From positions 1 to 33,983 of the forward strand of contig JAQCEJ010000055.1 in the NCBI GenBank assembly GCA_027618475.1: a stretch of 33,983 nucleotides of DNA, read 5' to 3'. Source of the DNA: Planctomycetota bacterium (lineage in GTDB: Bacteria > Planctomycetota > Planctomycetia > Planctomycetales > Planctomycetaceae). Positions 25,126 to 31,992 of this stretch are shown in pieces (the stretch's first letter is position 1; each line of letters opens with the position of its first letter). The position numbers and the translations under genes are program-made. The notes under the pieces are model-generated. The model worked only from the letters and a program-made list of their open reading frames with translations. It did no database searches and was not told where the DNA came from.

Positions 25126-25428
25126 TTATACGTCAAATTGAGCGACGAATTCTGAATTGCCGAACAGCAGAAGGTCCCCTTCTTTCAGGGGGCAGCATTC
25201 GACCGCGCTGCCGTTGACAACGGTACCGTTCATGGATTGGAGATCCTTAACGATCACGGCTCCATCTTCGTGTTCGAACCGGCATTGCATGCGGCTGACG
25301 AGCGGGTCAAGCACCTGAATATCGGCCGACTTGCTCCGTCCCAGCGTCACCGGCAGGCGAGACGATGCAATCACAAGTTGAGGAAAATCAGTATTCGGGC
25401 TGATAAGGCGAATGTTGCTTGAACTCAT
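25126..25428 (-). CDS. Stand-alone FHA domain protein
   Basis: The 100-residue protein consists almost wholly of one forkhead-associated domain, a phosphothreonine-peptide-binding beta sandwich. The expected motifs are TLGRSKSADI (28-37), DPLVSRMQCRFEHED (41-55) and SMNGTVVNG (65-73). In the S-R-x-H/x motif the usual histidine is replaced by Gln48, while Gly30, Arg31, Ser45 and Asn67/Gly68 remain. There is no second domain, signal peptide or membrane helix, so it should act as a cytoplasmic adaptor in Ser/Thr kinase signalling; no kinase gene is nearby. The ribosome binding site is weak. It lies between eboE and pstS on the same strand, with gaps of about 400 bp on both sides, so it is probably a separate unit. 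Confidence 0.88.
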   Translation of the reverse strand: MSSSNIRLISPNTDFPQLVIASSRLPVTLGRSKSADIQVLDPLVSRMQCRFEHEDGAVIVKDLQSMNGTVVNGSAVECCPLKEGDLLLFGNSEFVAQFDV

Positions 25429-25826
25429 AGGGGGGATTCCACATCGTCGGAAGGTCGAAGAATCGGTGGGTTTCCCGGGTCATTCACGTCTGTCGTCAGT
25501 GATCGAGAGACATGCGGGGGCATTCTCAAGACGAAGCGTGAAGAGACAACAGGAGAGATTCGACGAGTTTTCGGCAGGATCGATGGCAGAGTGTCTGGTC
25601 GGTTGGCCCAGGTTCGGATGCCGCATCGCGACATCGTCCCCTCGTTATTTTCAAACCGTGCTTCATGCACTGGAGGAGGCAGCTTAGGGAAAGATTTTTA
25701 CCTGTTGAGCGATGAAATGCCGAAAACCACGGTCTAAGACGCGGACTTTCAACCGATCAACATCTTCCTATGGTATCAGGTTTTTTACGAAAATCAATTC
25801 AGATGAGCGTCGTCATCTGTTTCCAA
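25429..25826. other. Gap between eboE and the FHA gene
   Basis: These 398 bases lie downstream of eboE and upstream of the FHA gene. A minus-strand frame at 25425-25670 overlaps the FHA start by an ATGA junction but has no ribosome binding site and no family resemblance. I see no repeat or clear terminator. Confidence 0.45.
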
Positions 25827-27014
25827 CTATTTTTTGCCCGATGCGATGTCTTGCAGCATTTCTGAAGTTGCGTTCAGTTCCTGGGCCAGACCATCGACGA
25901 GAGATGTCGTCTGCCGGCCCGGAAGGACTTCCCACGTATAGGTTTCGACTTCCAAATGGGGAGCATAGTCCAGCTGTGCCACCGTCTGTAATGCGGTTTT
26001 GAGGTCGGCTCGCGTAGTTTCCAGCGGTCCCATTCGCTCGGCGTTGACAGGGACATGAAAATGAATGCGCCACATGACGGCTTTATGCCACGGTGCGGTC
26101 TGGTCTTCCAAATCCCATAGTTCGTCGGTCAGATCACCAGATCGCAGAATCTCTCCGGAAGGTAATCGTCCCATCGTCTGATGCAGATAACGTGGTTCGA
26201 TATAACGTTCTAACGCCTCGCGACCCGCAGCGTTTTCACCCGGCCGCGGCAATTGCAACGCGCACGTGATGTGCACTTTGTTGATACGAATGCCTGCTTC
26301 GTTTAGTGATGTGATCGACCGAGCGATATCTTCGAACTCGACCGACTGATGGCAGACATCGTAACAGACACCGATGTGCCGGCGTACAATCGCTTCGCAG
26401 TCCTGCTGGGAGGCGAGTTTCCATAATTCGTCGAAAAACCGCAGGACTTCGTCAGTTCGTTCGAGCACGCAAAACGGTTCAGGTTCGATGGCCAGACGAA
26501 TGCAACAGCCGGTCTCGTCGTGCAGGTCGTTCAGGCCGTGTGCCAGCCTGATCAACTGCTCGCAACACCGCGACATAAAATCGGCGGGCTGATCGAACAA
26601 TTTGCTGCCGAGCGGAACGGTTGAAATCGATCCTTCCGTTCCTGGTGGCAAGAGGTCGCTAAGAATCTGCGCGCACGCCAGCGTATAGTCCAGACGCGAG
26701 ACGTCGGTCCAGTCGGGGAGATAAACGCGTTCTTTCACGCGAGCGCTATGAAAATCGCCAAAGGGAAATGCGTTAAGCGTATAACAGACGAGCCGATGTG
26801 CTGACAATGTCTCACGGAGTGTTGTCCGTTTTTGCGGGTCGGCCTGAAGTTCTTCGATGACGGGGGCGGCGAGCCAGAGTCCTGCGGCGAGGGGATTGGC
26901 AAATCGTTTCTGTACGGGGAGGGTGTAATCCGACAGCCCGGCGAGAACCTCGTCGACGCTCCGTCCCGGATGGACGTTGGTGCAATAGCTGAGCGGCAAA
27001 GTGCTAAGCGTCAT
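25827..27014 (-). CDS. eboE: EboE-type metabolite traffic protein (TIM barrel)
   Basis: The 395-residue protein matches EboE, a xylose-isomerase-like TIM-barrel protein named from the ebo gene cluster, which is implicated in moving aromatic or terpenoid precursors to the periplasm. The start LPLSYCTNVHPGRSVDEVLA (6-25) is the family hallmark, followed by YTLNAFPFGDFH (78-89). Likely metal or catalytic residues include Glu178 (AIEPEP), Asp219/His222 (CYDVCHQ), His248 (KVHIT), His318/His320 and Glu356 in HLEVETYTWEVLP. Length is typical. The other ebo genes (prenyltransferase EboC, EboA, EboB, EboD, EboF) are absent on both sides, so it is an orphan here. GAGG lies about 15 nt before the ATG, farther than ideal. 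Confidence 0.86.
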   Translation of the reverse strand: MTLSTLPLSYCTNVHPGRSVDEVLAGLSDYTLPVQKRFANPLAAGLWLAAPVIEELQADPQKRTTLRETLSAHRLVCYTLNAFPFGDFHSARVKERVYLPDWTDVSRLDYTLACAQILSDLLPPGTEGSISTVPLGSKLFDQPADFMSRCCEQLIRLAHGLNDLHDETGCCIRLAIEPEPFCVLERTDEVLRFFDELWKLASQQDCEAIVRRHIGVCYDVCHQSVEFEDIARSITSLNEAGIRINKVHITCALQLPRPGENAAGREALERYIEPRYLHQTMGRLPSGEILRSGDLTDELWDLEDQTAPWHKAVMWRIHFHVPVNAERMGPLETTRADLKTALQTVAQLDYAPHLEVETYTWEVLPGRQTTSLVDGLAQELNATSEMLQDIASGKK

Positions 27015-27407
27015 AAGCGGGGTCGTTTCCTCAGATACAATTCAAAATCAGATAGTCGATGACGTCGTCTATTGTGGCACAATCCTCATCAAAAGACCAC
27101 CAGCCGTTTCAGACCTGTACTGGGGATTGAGTTGATCTAATCGGCTTGAATGCGTCTGATGTTTCCCACCTGTAACAAAACCGATTCTCACCAAATAATT
27201 GCGCAAATTCACGGTCAAAGAAAAATAGAGGTCTTGGTATAAGTTGTGTTGTTTCTGTTAGTTACGAGGACAACTCTTGTGCAAAACGAGGGTCAATGAC
27301 TGTGCCATGAACGAATTCCCTCGTTGTCCGTTGTGCAATCAGCGAAACCTCATTCTTCTTACGGTGTTAGATTCTAAGAATGACATTAACGCACCTGCAA
27401 CTCTTGG

Positions 27408-27437
27408 TTGACCGGGGAGCGTAATAGCAACCATACT
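27408..27437 (+). promoter_or_regulatory. Candidate sigma-70-type promoter for the ECF operon
   Basis: TTGACC (27408-27413) matches the -35 consensus at five of six positions, and CATACT (27432-27437) is a -10 candidate, with an 18-bp spacer. Transcription would start near 27444, about 45 bases before the GTG start codon. This is a pattern match only. Confidence 0.35.
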
Positions 27438-27450
27438 GTGTGAGCAACAC

Positions 27451-27468
27451 GTTTCAGTTACGTGAAAC
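27451..27468. promoter_or_regulatory. Palindrome just upstream of the ECF sigma ribosome binding site
   Basis: GTTTCA (27451-27456) and TGAAAC (27463-27468) form a perfect inverted repeat with a 6-bp spacer. It would overlap the start of the transcript from the candidate promoter and ends 5 bp before GGAGG at 27474-27478. It could be an operator or a small leader hairpin. Confidence 0.3.
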
Positions 27469-27489
27469 TGTTTGGAGGCTACTCACTTC

Positions 27490-28107
27490 GTGTCGTCCGT
27501 CGAATCGTCCATTTCTCAATATTTGCGTGATCCTGACGTTCAGCTGATGTTGCGCGTCAGGCAGGGGGACGATGCGGCGTTTACTCAATTGGTTTCGAAT
27601 TATCAGGATCGATTAATCTCGGTTTTGTTTCTTCTCGTTCGCGATCAGGAAGCGGCCGAAGATTTGGCGCAAGAGGTGTTTCTTCGCATCTATCGCCATC
27701 GCGAGAGGTATGAACCGAAAGCCCGTTTCGTCACGTGGATCTTCCGTATCGCCAACAATCTTGCCAGTAATGCCCGTCGCAACAAAGGGAGACGCAAGGA
27801 AGTGTCGCTGTCGCAGCCCCGTCCCGGAAGCGAAACATCGGGAACCTATAGCCGCATTCTTGCCGACAAATCGTCGTTGATGCCGGTGCGCATGGCCGAT
27901 CGCCAGGAAGTGCGTCATCTGGTTCAAAATGCGCTTGATGCCCTCAACGAACGGCAACGGCTCGCCGTTCTGCTGCACAAGTTCGAGCACATGAGTTACG
28001 CCGACATCGGTGAGACGATGGATCTCTCCACTTCGGCGGTGAAGTCGTTACTGTCCCGTGCCCGTGAAGTCTTGCGGTCCGAATTGGAACACCATTTGCG
28101 CCATTGA
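27490..28107 (+). CDS. ECF-subfamily RNA polymerase sigma factor
   Basis: The 205-residue protein has sigma region 2 (about residues 15-95, including DQEAAEDLAQEVFLRIYRHRERY and FVTWIFRIANNLASNARR) and sigma region 4 (about 140-195, LNERQRLAVLLHKFEHMSYADI and a helix-turn-helix LSTSAVKSLLSRAREVLR). It lacks regions 1 and 3, as expected for an extracytoplasmic-function factor that directs RNA polymerase to a dedicated promoter set. The GTG at 27490 is chosen because GGAGG stands 11 nt upstream; the in-frame TTG at 27472 has no ribosome binding site. The next gene starts 6 bp after the stop codon and looks like a membrane anti-sigma factor, so the pair is probably a signalling unit. The region between sigma 2 and 4 is fairly long and rich in Ser and charged residues. 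Confidence 0.93.
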   Translation: MSSVESSISQYLRDPDVQLMLRVRQGDDAAFTQLVSNYQDRLISVLFLLVRDQEAAEDLAQEVFLRIYRHRERYEPKARFVTWIFRIANNLASNARRNKGRRKEVSLSQPRPGSETSGTYSRILADKSSLMPVRMADRQEVRHLVQNALDALNERQRLAVLLHKFEHMSYADIGETMDLSTSAVKSLLSRAREVLRSELEHHLRH

Positions 28108-28113
28108 CGTTTT

Positions 28114-28707
28114 ATGACAAACCAACCCCCACCCTCTGATCCAAAATTGCCGCGCGACGCCAATTCCCCTGTCGAGCTACACGAAAACCTTGTCGCGTAT
28201 CTCGACGGTGAACTTCCCGAAACGGAGGTGCGCGACGTCGAACAACAGTTGGCACAGAACCCTCTCCTCCGGCGTAACGTCGAGGCGTATCAGAAAGCAT
28301 GGGAACTGCTCGACGAACTACCGCAGATCAGGGCGACCGAGCAATTTACCACCCGGACGGTCGCTTCACTCAAGATCGAAACGAATCCCACTGCCGGCAG
28401 CCGGACCGGTGCAATTTCGATCAATACAGGCGAAGTCCGTTCGCAGCAGCGAGTATCCCAGCGCAGCACTGGTGCGGGAACGACACCTCCTCTGGCGATC
28501 GCGGCGTGGTTCCTGGGTCTGGCCGTTTCGGCAGCAGCCGGCTATCTGATCACAAACCGAATGGTCCCACGCTCTACCGACCGCCTGCTGGAAGATTTCC
28601 CGGTAATTGAGAAATTTGACAAGTTCAAAGACGTCGGAAGTCTCGAATTCTTGAAGCAGTATCGAGATCTGAAGAAAGGGGAGTCCGATCGTGTACCTCT
28701 CCCTTAA
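28114..28707 (+). CDS. Putative transmembrane anti-sigma factor without zinc motif
   Basis: The 197-residue protein begins with a region resembling the anti-sigma domain fold: HENLVAYLDGELPETEVRDVEQQLAQNPLLRRNVEAY (23-59) has the usual pattern of a helix, a D-G-E-L turn and a second helix. The H-x3-C-x2-C zinc ligands of the ZAS family are absent; the protein has no cysteine at all. One transmembrane helix lies at about 126-147 (PPLAIAAWFLGLAVSAAAGYLI), followed by a 50-residue exterior tail. Position directly after an ECF sigma gene supports the role of holding the sigma factor at the membrane; this is inference. Its 3' end overlaps the next gene by 17 bp, implying translational coupling. 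Confidence 0.78.
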   Translation: MTNQPPPSDPKLPRDANSPVELHENLVAYLDGELPETEVRDVEQQLAQNPLLRRNVEAYQKAWELLDELPQIRATEQFTTRTVASLKIETNPTAGSRTGAISINTGEVRSQQRVSQRSTGAGTTPPLAIAAWFLGLAVSAAAGYLITNRMVPRSTDRLLEDFPVIEKFDKFKDVGSLEFLKQYRDLKKGESDRVPLP

Positions 28708-29905
28708 ACGGTCGACCGATGTCGTGAGTCTTTGCATCGCCGCGGTCATCTTCACGTTGCTCTTGCCGTGGATTATCGGCGTCGGAATGGGTTCCTCCCC
28801 GGATACGGAAGCGAGGAAGCAGCAGATCGAGAAAATGTCGGCCGACGCGCGACAGCATCTCGAGGCGAATCTCATCGCCTACGAGAATTCTCCCCCGTAT
28901 CTCCGCGATGAATTCAAGGCGTTAAGCGAGGCGATCGAACGCGACCCGGAATTGGCGGAAATGCTCGACGAGTATTGCACATGGATTCAATCGCTTCCTC
29001 CCGAACAGCAGAAAGAGTTACGCGAGCCGAATGAGCCGAACGATCGCATCAACCTAGTGATGAAATACCTGCATCGAATTCCGTCGCCGCCCGACCGCCA
29101 TCCCTCGGACAAAGGGCCTCAGCCGCAACAAAACTGGGCTGCCTCGTGGGTCGTCTATGTTCATCACGTTATGGAATTTGTAGAGCGTGATGACCGGCTG
29201 ACCAACGAAGAATTGGCCGCCGTCGTCGACCTGCTGGAAAAACAAGGGAAGCGAAACGCCTCGCGACCTGACTCTGCCGTCACGAATTCGAAACCGTTGT
29301 GGGAGCGGGGGATCACCGTTCTGGATGAGTTGTCGCGACGCACCCGCCCCGTCGATCAACAAGCGAAGCAGGAGTTGCGATCGCTGTCCGATCGTGTCAG
29401 CCGAGTGATCACGACGTCGTCTGTCGTTAAACGATTGAACAACGTCAAACAGTCGCCGGTACAGTTTCAACAACAGTTGCGTCAGGTGGTTGTCTGCTCG
29501 TTACTGGGGGTATTGATCGACGATCTGACAGAGACTGTGTCGCCATCCGACTTCCCTCCCGAGTTTCGCGACGAAAGCGCGCCGATGCGCGGCATTCAAG
29601 AGAAACTGACTCCGCAGCAACGCCAGAAACGCATCGCGCTGTTTTATCGTCTGACACGAGGTCAGGCAGGTTATGAACGCCAGATCGCCGCTTTCAAAAA
29701 GCTGATCCCCAAAAACTATCTGGGGCGCGAACGCTTGAACGACGAAGGTTTCCCTCATCAACCGGGAGGACGAATGAAACGCCCGCGTCCGGAAGATGGT
29801 CCTCCGCCACGGTTCAGTGGGCCTGCCGACGAAAAGGGGAGATACCCGTCCCGCCCCTTCCGTCCCGGTGAAGGTCGCGATCCACCTCCCCAACGGCCGC
29901 AGTAA
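28691..29905 (+). CDS. Membrane-anchored protein of unknown function in the sigma operon
   Basis: The 404-residue protein starts at a GTG inside the anti-sigma gene, with GGGGAG 7 nt upstream. Residues about 12-32 (VVSLCIAAVIFTLLLPWIIGV) form a signal anchor, so the rest should be outside the cytoplasm. The remainder is largely helical and charged. Segments such as SLPPEQQKELREPNEPNDR and LTPQQRQKRIALFYRLTRGQ resemble the P-x-E-Q-x-x-x-L repeats of DUF3106-like/heavy-metal-sensor-type periplasmic proteins, but the match is weak and I do not assign a family. The C-terminus (from about 358) is Pro/Arg/Gly-rich and probably disordered (RPEDGPPPRFSGPADEKGR). As third gene of a sigma/anti-sigma operon it could be the signal sensor or a target; this is not shown. 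Confidence 0.75.
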   Translation: MYLSLKRSTDVVSLCIAAVIFTLLLPWIIGVGMGSSPDTEARKQQIEKMSADARQHLEANLIAYENSPPYLRDEFKALSEAIERDPELAEMLDEYCTWIQSLPPEQQKELREPNEPNDRINLVMKYLHRIPSPPDRHPSDKGPQPQQNWAASWVVYVHHVMEFVERDDRLTNEELAAVVDLLEKQGKRNASRPDSAVTNSKPLWERGITVLDELSRRTRPVDQQAKQELRSLSDRVSRVITTSSVVKRLNNVKQSPVQFQQQLRQVVVCSLLGVLIDDLTETVSPSDFPPEFRDESAPMRGIQEKLTPQQRQKRIALFYRLTRGQAGYERQIAAFKKLIPKNYLGRERLNDEGFPHQPGGRMKRPRPEDGPPPRFSGPADEKGRYPSRPFRPGEGRDPPPQRPQ

Positions 29906-29994
29906 TCTCTCATCGCTTTTGTTGTGGCGAGAGACTGTAATCGTCTCGAACGGACTGCTACTATTTCGGTCGCGTTGTTGGTGGCGAAGACTTT

Positions 29995-31041
29995 GTGGAA
30001 CGCTTCCGGGTTGTTGATGAAATGCCCTCTCCTGATGAACTGATCGCTCGATTTGAAGACTTCGTCCGCATCGACCCGGCGGGACGAGGGTTGCTCAGCA
30101 CCGATGAAGCGTCGCATCCTCTTTGTCCCGGTGAACTTCTGACCGCCTCTCGTCATCTGGCCGAAAATGGGAAATCCGTCGGCATCGTCACCGGGTTTTT
30201 CATTCCGGCGGCCGAAATCCCATCGGCGGAAACTGACGGCCCACCCGGAGCCGCGCTGCTCGCTGCGGCACTGGAACAACTGGGAATGGAAAGTTTCCTT
30301 ATCACCGACGAACGATGTGCCGATGCCGTTCGCGCCGCGGGGCAAGCGTACGACATCGGTACGGAACGCATTCTCGCGGCACCTCACTCTTGTGCCGAAT
30401 GGCTCGACGAATTTTATTCTCGGGGACGAGGACGCAATCTCTCGCATTTAATCGCCGTTGAACGGGTTGGTCCCAGTCATACGCCGGAGTCGTTGGCAAC
30501 TCAAATTCGGTCGGGCAACGCCCCGCTTGAAAAATTTACAAACATGGTTCCAGTCGACGACAGAAACCGCTGTCACAATATGCGTGGCACGATCATCGAC
30601 GAATTCACCGCCGACCTGCACCGTTTGTTCGACGAGCTGCCGCACTATCGTCCCAAGGCACGAACGATCGGTATCGGCGACGGTGGCAACGAAATCGGCA
30701 TGGGGAAACTCCCCTGGGAAGTCCTCACCGAACACCTTCCCGGCGCGACGGCTCCGTTGATTCCCTGCCGCATCGCGACCGACTGGAACATTCTCGCCGG
30801 CACCAGCAATTGGGGGGCTTTTGCTTTAGCCGCAGCGACATTATTGCTCGCGGGGCAGAGAGAATCGCTCGCACCTTGGGGGAGCGAACATCAGCGGCAT
30901 GTGCTGGAACTGATGATCGCAAAGGGTCCCGCTGTAGATGGAGTCACGCGATTGCCCGAGGCGACGGTCGACGGGTTACCGTTGCTGACATACCTGCAAC
31001 CCTGGCAGGGAATTCGTCGCCTGCTCGAACTCGAACCATGA
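29995..31041 (+). CDS. DUF4392 / D-glutamate cyclase-like protein
   Basis: The 348-residue protein matches the DUF4392 family, whose mammalian relative (C-terminal part of DGLUCY) converts D-glutamate to 5-oxo-D-proline. Family motifs are SVGIVTGFFIPAAE (61-74), TDGPPGAALLAAALEQLG (80-97), HLIAVERVGPS (151-161), the NRCHNMRG block (191-198) and the glycine-rich TIGIGDGGNEIGMGKLP (224-240). Length is typical of single-domain bacterial members. It is presumed cytoplasmic, acting in D-glutamate turnover, which could relate to cell-wall recycling; the activity has not been shown for this protein. The start could be the GTG at 29995 or the ATG at 30022; neither has a convincing ribosome binding site. 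It follows the sigma operon by 89 bp and ends before a long hairpin. Confidence 0.88.
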   Translation: MERFRVVDEMPSPDELIARFEDFVRIDPAGRGLLSTDEASHPLCPGELLTASRHLAENGKSVGIVTGFFIPAAEIPSAETDGPPGAALLAAALEQLGMESFLITDERCADAVRAAGQAYDIGTERILAAPHSCAEWLDEFYSRGRGRNLSHLIAVERVGPSHTPESLATQIRSGNAPLEKFTNMVPVDDRNRCHNMRGTIIDEFTADLHRLFDELPHYRPKARTIGIGDGGNEIGMGKLPWEVLTEHLPGATAPLIPCRIATDWNILAGTSNWGAFALAAATLLLAGQRESLAPWGSEHQRHVLELMIAKGPAVDGVTRLPEATVDGLPLLTYLQPWQGIRRLLELEP

Positions 31042-31086
31042 CGACACGGCGTCCGCGACGCTTCGTTTTCGTGCGATGTGTCAAGG

Positions 31087-31131
31087 TCGATTTTCGTCTC
31101 GCGCGTATTTGGCCGGTCCGACGAAAATCGA
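31087..31131 (+). terminator. Long hairpin, probable terminator of the DUF4392 gene
   Basis: TCGATTTTCGTC (31087-31098) and GACGAAAATCGA (31120-31131) are perfectly complementary over 12 bp with a 21-nt loop. TTTTCC follows. It lies 46 bp after the stop codon. The T run is short and the loop large, so termination is likely but not certain. Confidence 0.55.
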
Positions 31132-31274
31132 TTTTCCGAAATTCAGAATTCGGGGCCGAAATCCTCTGGAGTCAAATTTGAGGAATTGGTAAGTTCCAGT
31201 TATAGCGTGTCCGCTACGAAACATGGTAAACGCTCATTGGTCGTCATCACGGTTCAGCGAATAAGACAGGATTC

Positions 31275-31466
31275 ATGACAGGTTACACAGTACACACAGG
31301 TTCGAACGAAAAATTCAGTCAAGGCTGGGACAAGGTTTTCAGCGGCGGAAAGAAATCAAAGACGTCCGCCGGTTCCTCGAAAAAGACCGCCAAAAAATCG
31401 GCGGTCAAATCCACAGCCAAGAAAACCGCTCGTAAGGTAAAAGCCAGTAAAAAGTCGAAATCCTGA
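31275..31466 (+). CDS. Small lysine-rich, histone-H1-tail-like protein
   Basis: The 63-residue protein has a short N-terminal part with normal composition (MTGYTVHTGSNEKFSQGWDK) and then a tail of Lys, Ser, Ala and Thr. By count, 17 lysines and one arginine occur in 63 residues, most in the last 38, in AKK/SKK repeats like the C-terminal tails of histone H1 and of bacterial H1-like proteins. It probably binds nucleic acid non-specifically in the cytoplasm. The aromatic N-terminal motif (Phe14, Trp18, Phe22) is too organised to be random and may bind a partner. AGGA stands 3 nt before the ATG, a short spacing. It is a single-gene unit, with an upstream hairpin at 31087-31131. Confidence 0.8.
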   Translation: MTGYTVHTGSNEKFSQGWDKVFSGGKKSKTSAGSSKKTAKKSAVKSTAKKTARKVKASKKSKS

Positions 31467-31484
31467 TCGACGGAATTTGATCTG

Positions 31485-31509
31485 CGTTCGCGACATCTCG
31501 CCGCGAACG
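31485..31509 (+). terminator. Hairpin after the lysine-rich gene, possible terminator
   Basis: CGTTCGCG (31485-31492) pairs with CGCGAACG (31502-31509) over 8 bp with a 9-nt loop, starting 19 bp after the stop codon. Only GGGTTTG follows, so it lacks a proper T run and may merely protect the 3' end. Confidence 0.4.
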
Positions 31510-31632
31510 GGGTTTGAATCGCCTCAACACATCCCATCTCTTTTCCCGTCTCTCAAAAACTCGTCTTTCCAGACCCATCGGTCATAGGAATTCCCCTGAT
31601 CGATCCCTCTCTCTGTGAACATGGAGGTAACA

Positions 31633-31881
31633 GTGTCGGATCAACTTGCCCCCCGCGCGTCGCTCGAAAGCCAAACCCTGACTCATCAGACCGCCGTCGA
31701 AAACAGCGATGAAGAATTCGAAGAAATCACCAGCGACGAAGTCGACCGCGTCGTCGCGGCGCTGGATGATCTGATCGAAATCTGTCAAAGCGAAAACATC
31801 AAATTCTTCCTCGAAGAAGCGGCATCCAGCATATTCCATCTCGTATACGAGCAGGAAGAAGAAATCTCCGAAGCGGCTTAG
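31633..31881 (+). CDS. Small acidic protein of unknown function
   Basis: From the GTG at 31633 the protein has 82 residues. This start is preferred over ATG 31621 and GTG 31615 because an ideal GGAGGTAA site (31623-31630) ends 2 nt before it (5 nt from GGAGG). By count about 22 Asp/Glu stand against three Lys/Arg. Two predicted helices, SDEVDRVVAALDDLIEICQS and IKFFLEEAASSIFHLVYEQE, suggest a compact helical domain after a disordered N-terminus. One cysteine is present; no family is recognised. It lies directly downstream of the lysine-rich gene with opposite charge, which raises the possibility of an electrostatic partnership. A strong terminator follows 42 bp after the stop codon. Confidence 0.75.
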   Translation: MSDQLAPRASLESQTLTHQTAVENSDEEFEEITSDEVDRVVAALDDLIEICQSENIKFFLEEAASSIFHLVYEQEEEISEAA

Positions 31882-31923
31882 TCGGTTCGCCGTTCGTCGA
31901 ATTCGAACCCCCCTAAAAACGAA

Positions 31924-31966
31924 ATCGGGTCGCGGAAATATTCGTTTCCGCGACCCGATCTTTTTT
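31924..31966. terminator. Strong bidirectional Rho-independent terminator
   Basis: The arms ATCGGGTCGCGGAAA (31924-31938) and TTTCCGCGACCCGAT (31945-31959) are perfectly complementary over 15 bp with a 6-nt loop, followed on the plus strand by C and six T residues. On the minus strand the hairpin is followed by TTTCGTTTTT. It therefore serves both the acidic-protein gene ending at 31881 and the convergent lipoprotein gene ending at 31993. Confidence 0.95.
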
Positions 31967-31992
31967 CAAGTCTCACCGTTCGCATAGGCGAA

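Larger units (their letters stand above)
27015..27489. other. Divergent regulatory region, eboE / ECF sigma operon
   Basis: This 475-base non-coding region lies between divergent genes. Its right part carries a plausible promoter (27408-27437) and a small palindrome (27451-27468) ahead of the sigma gene. The left part is AT-rich, with no box I can assign to eboE. Confidence 0.5.

Noticed and set aside
25425-25670. Minus-strand frame of 81 codons overlapping the FHA start by ATGA
   Set aside because: It has no ribosome binding site, no recognisable fold and mixed composition; the ATGA overlap alone is not enough.
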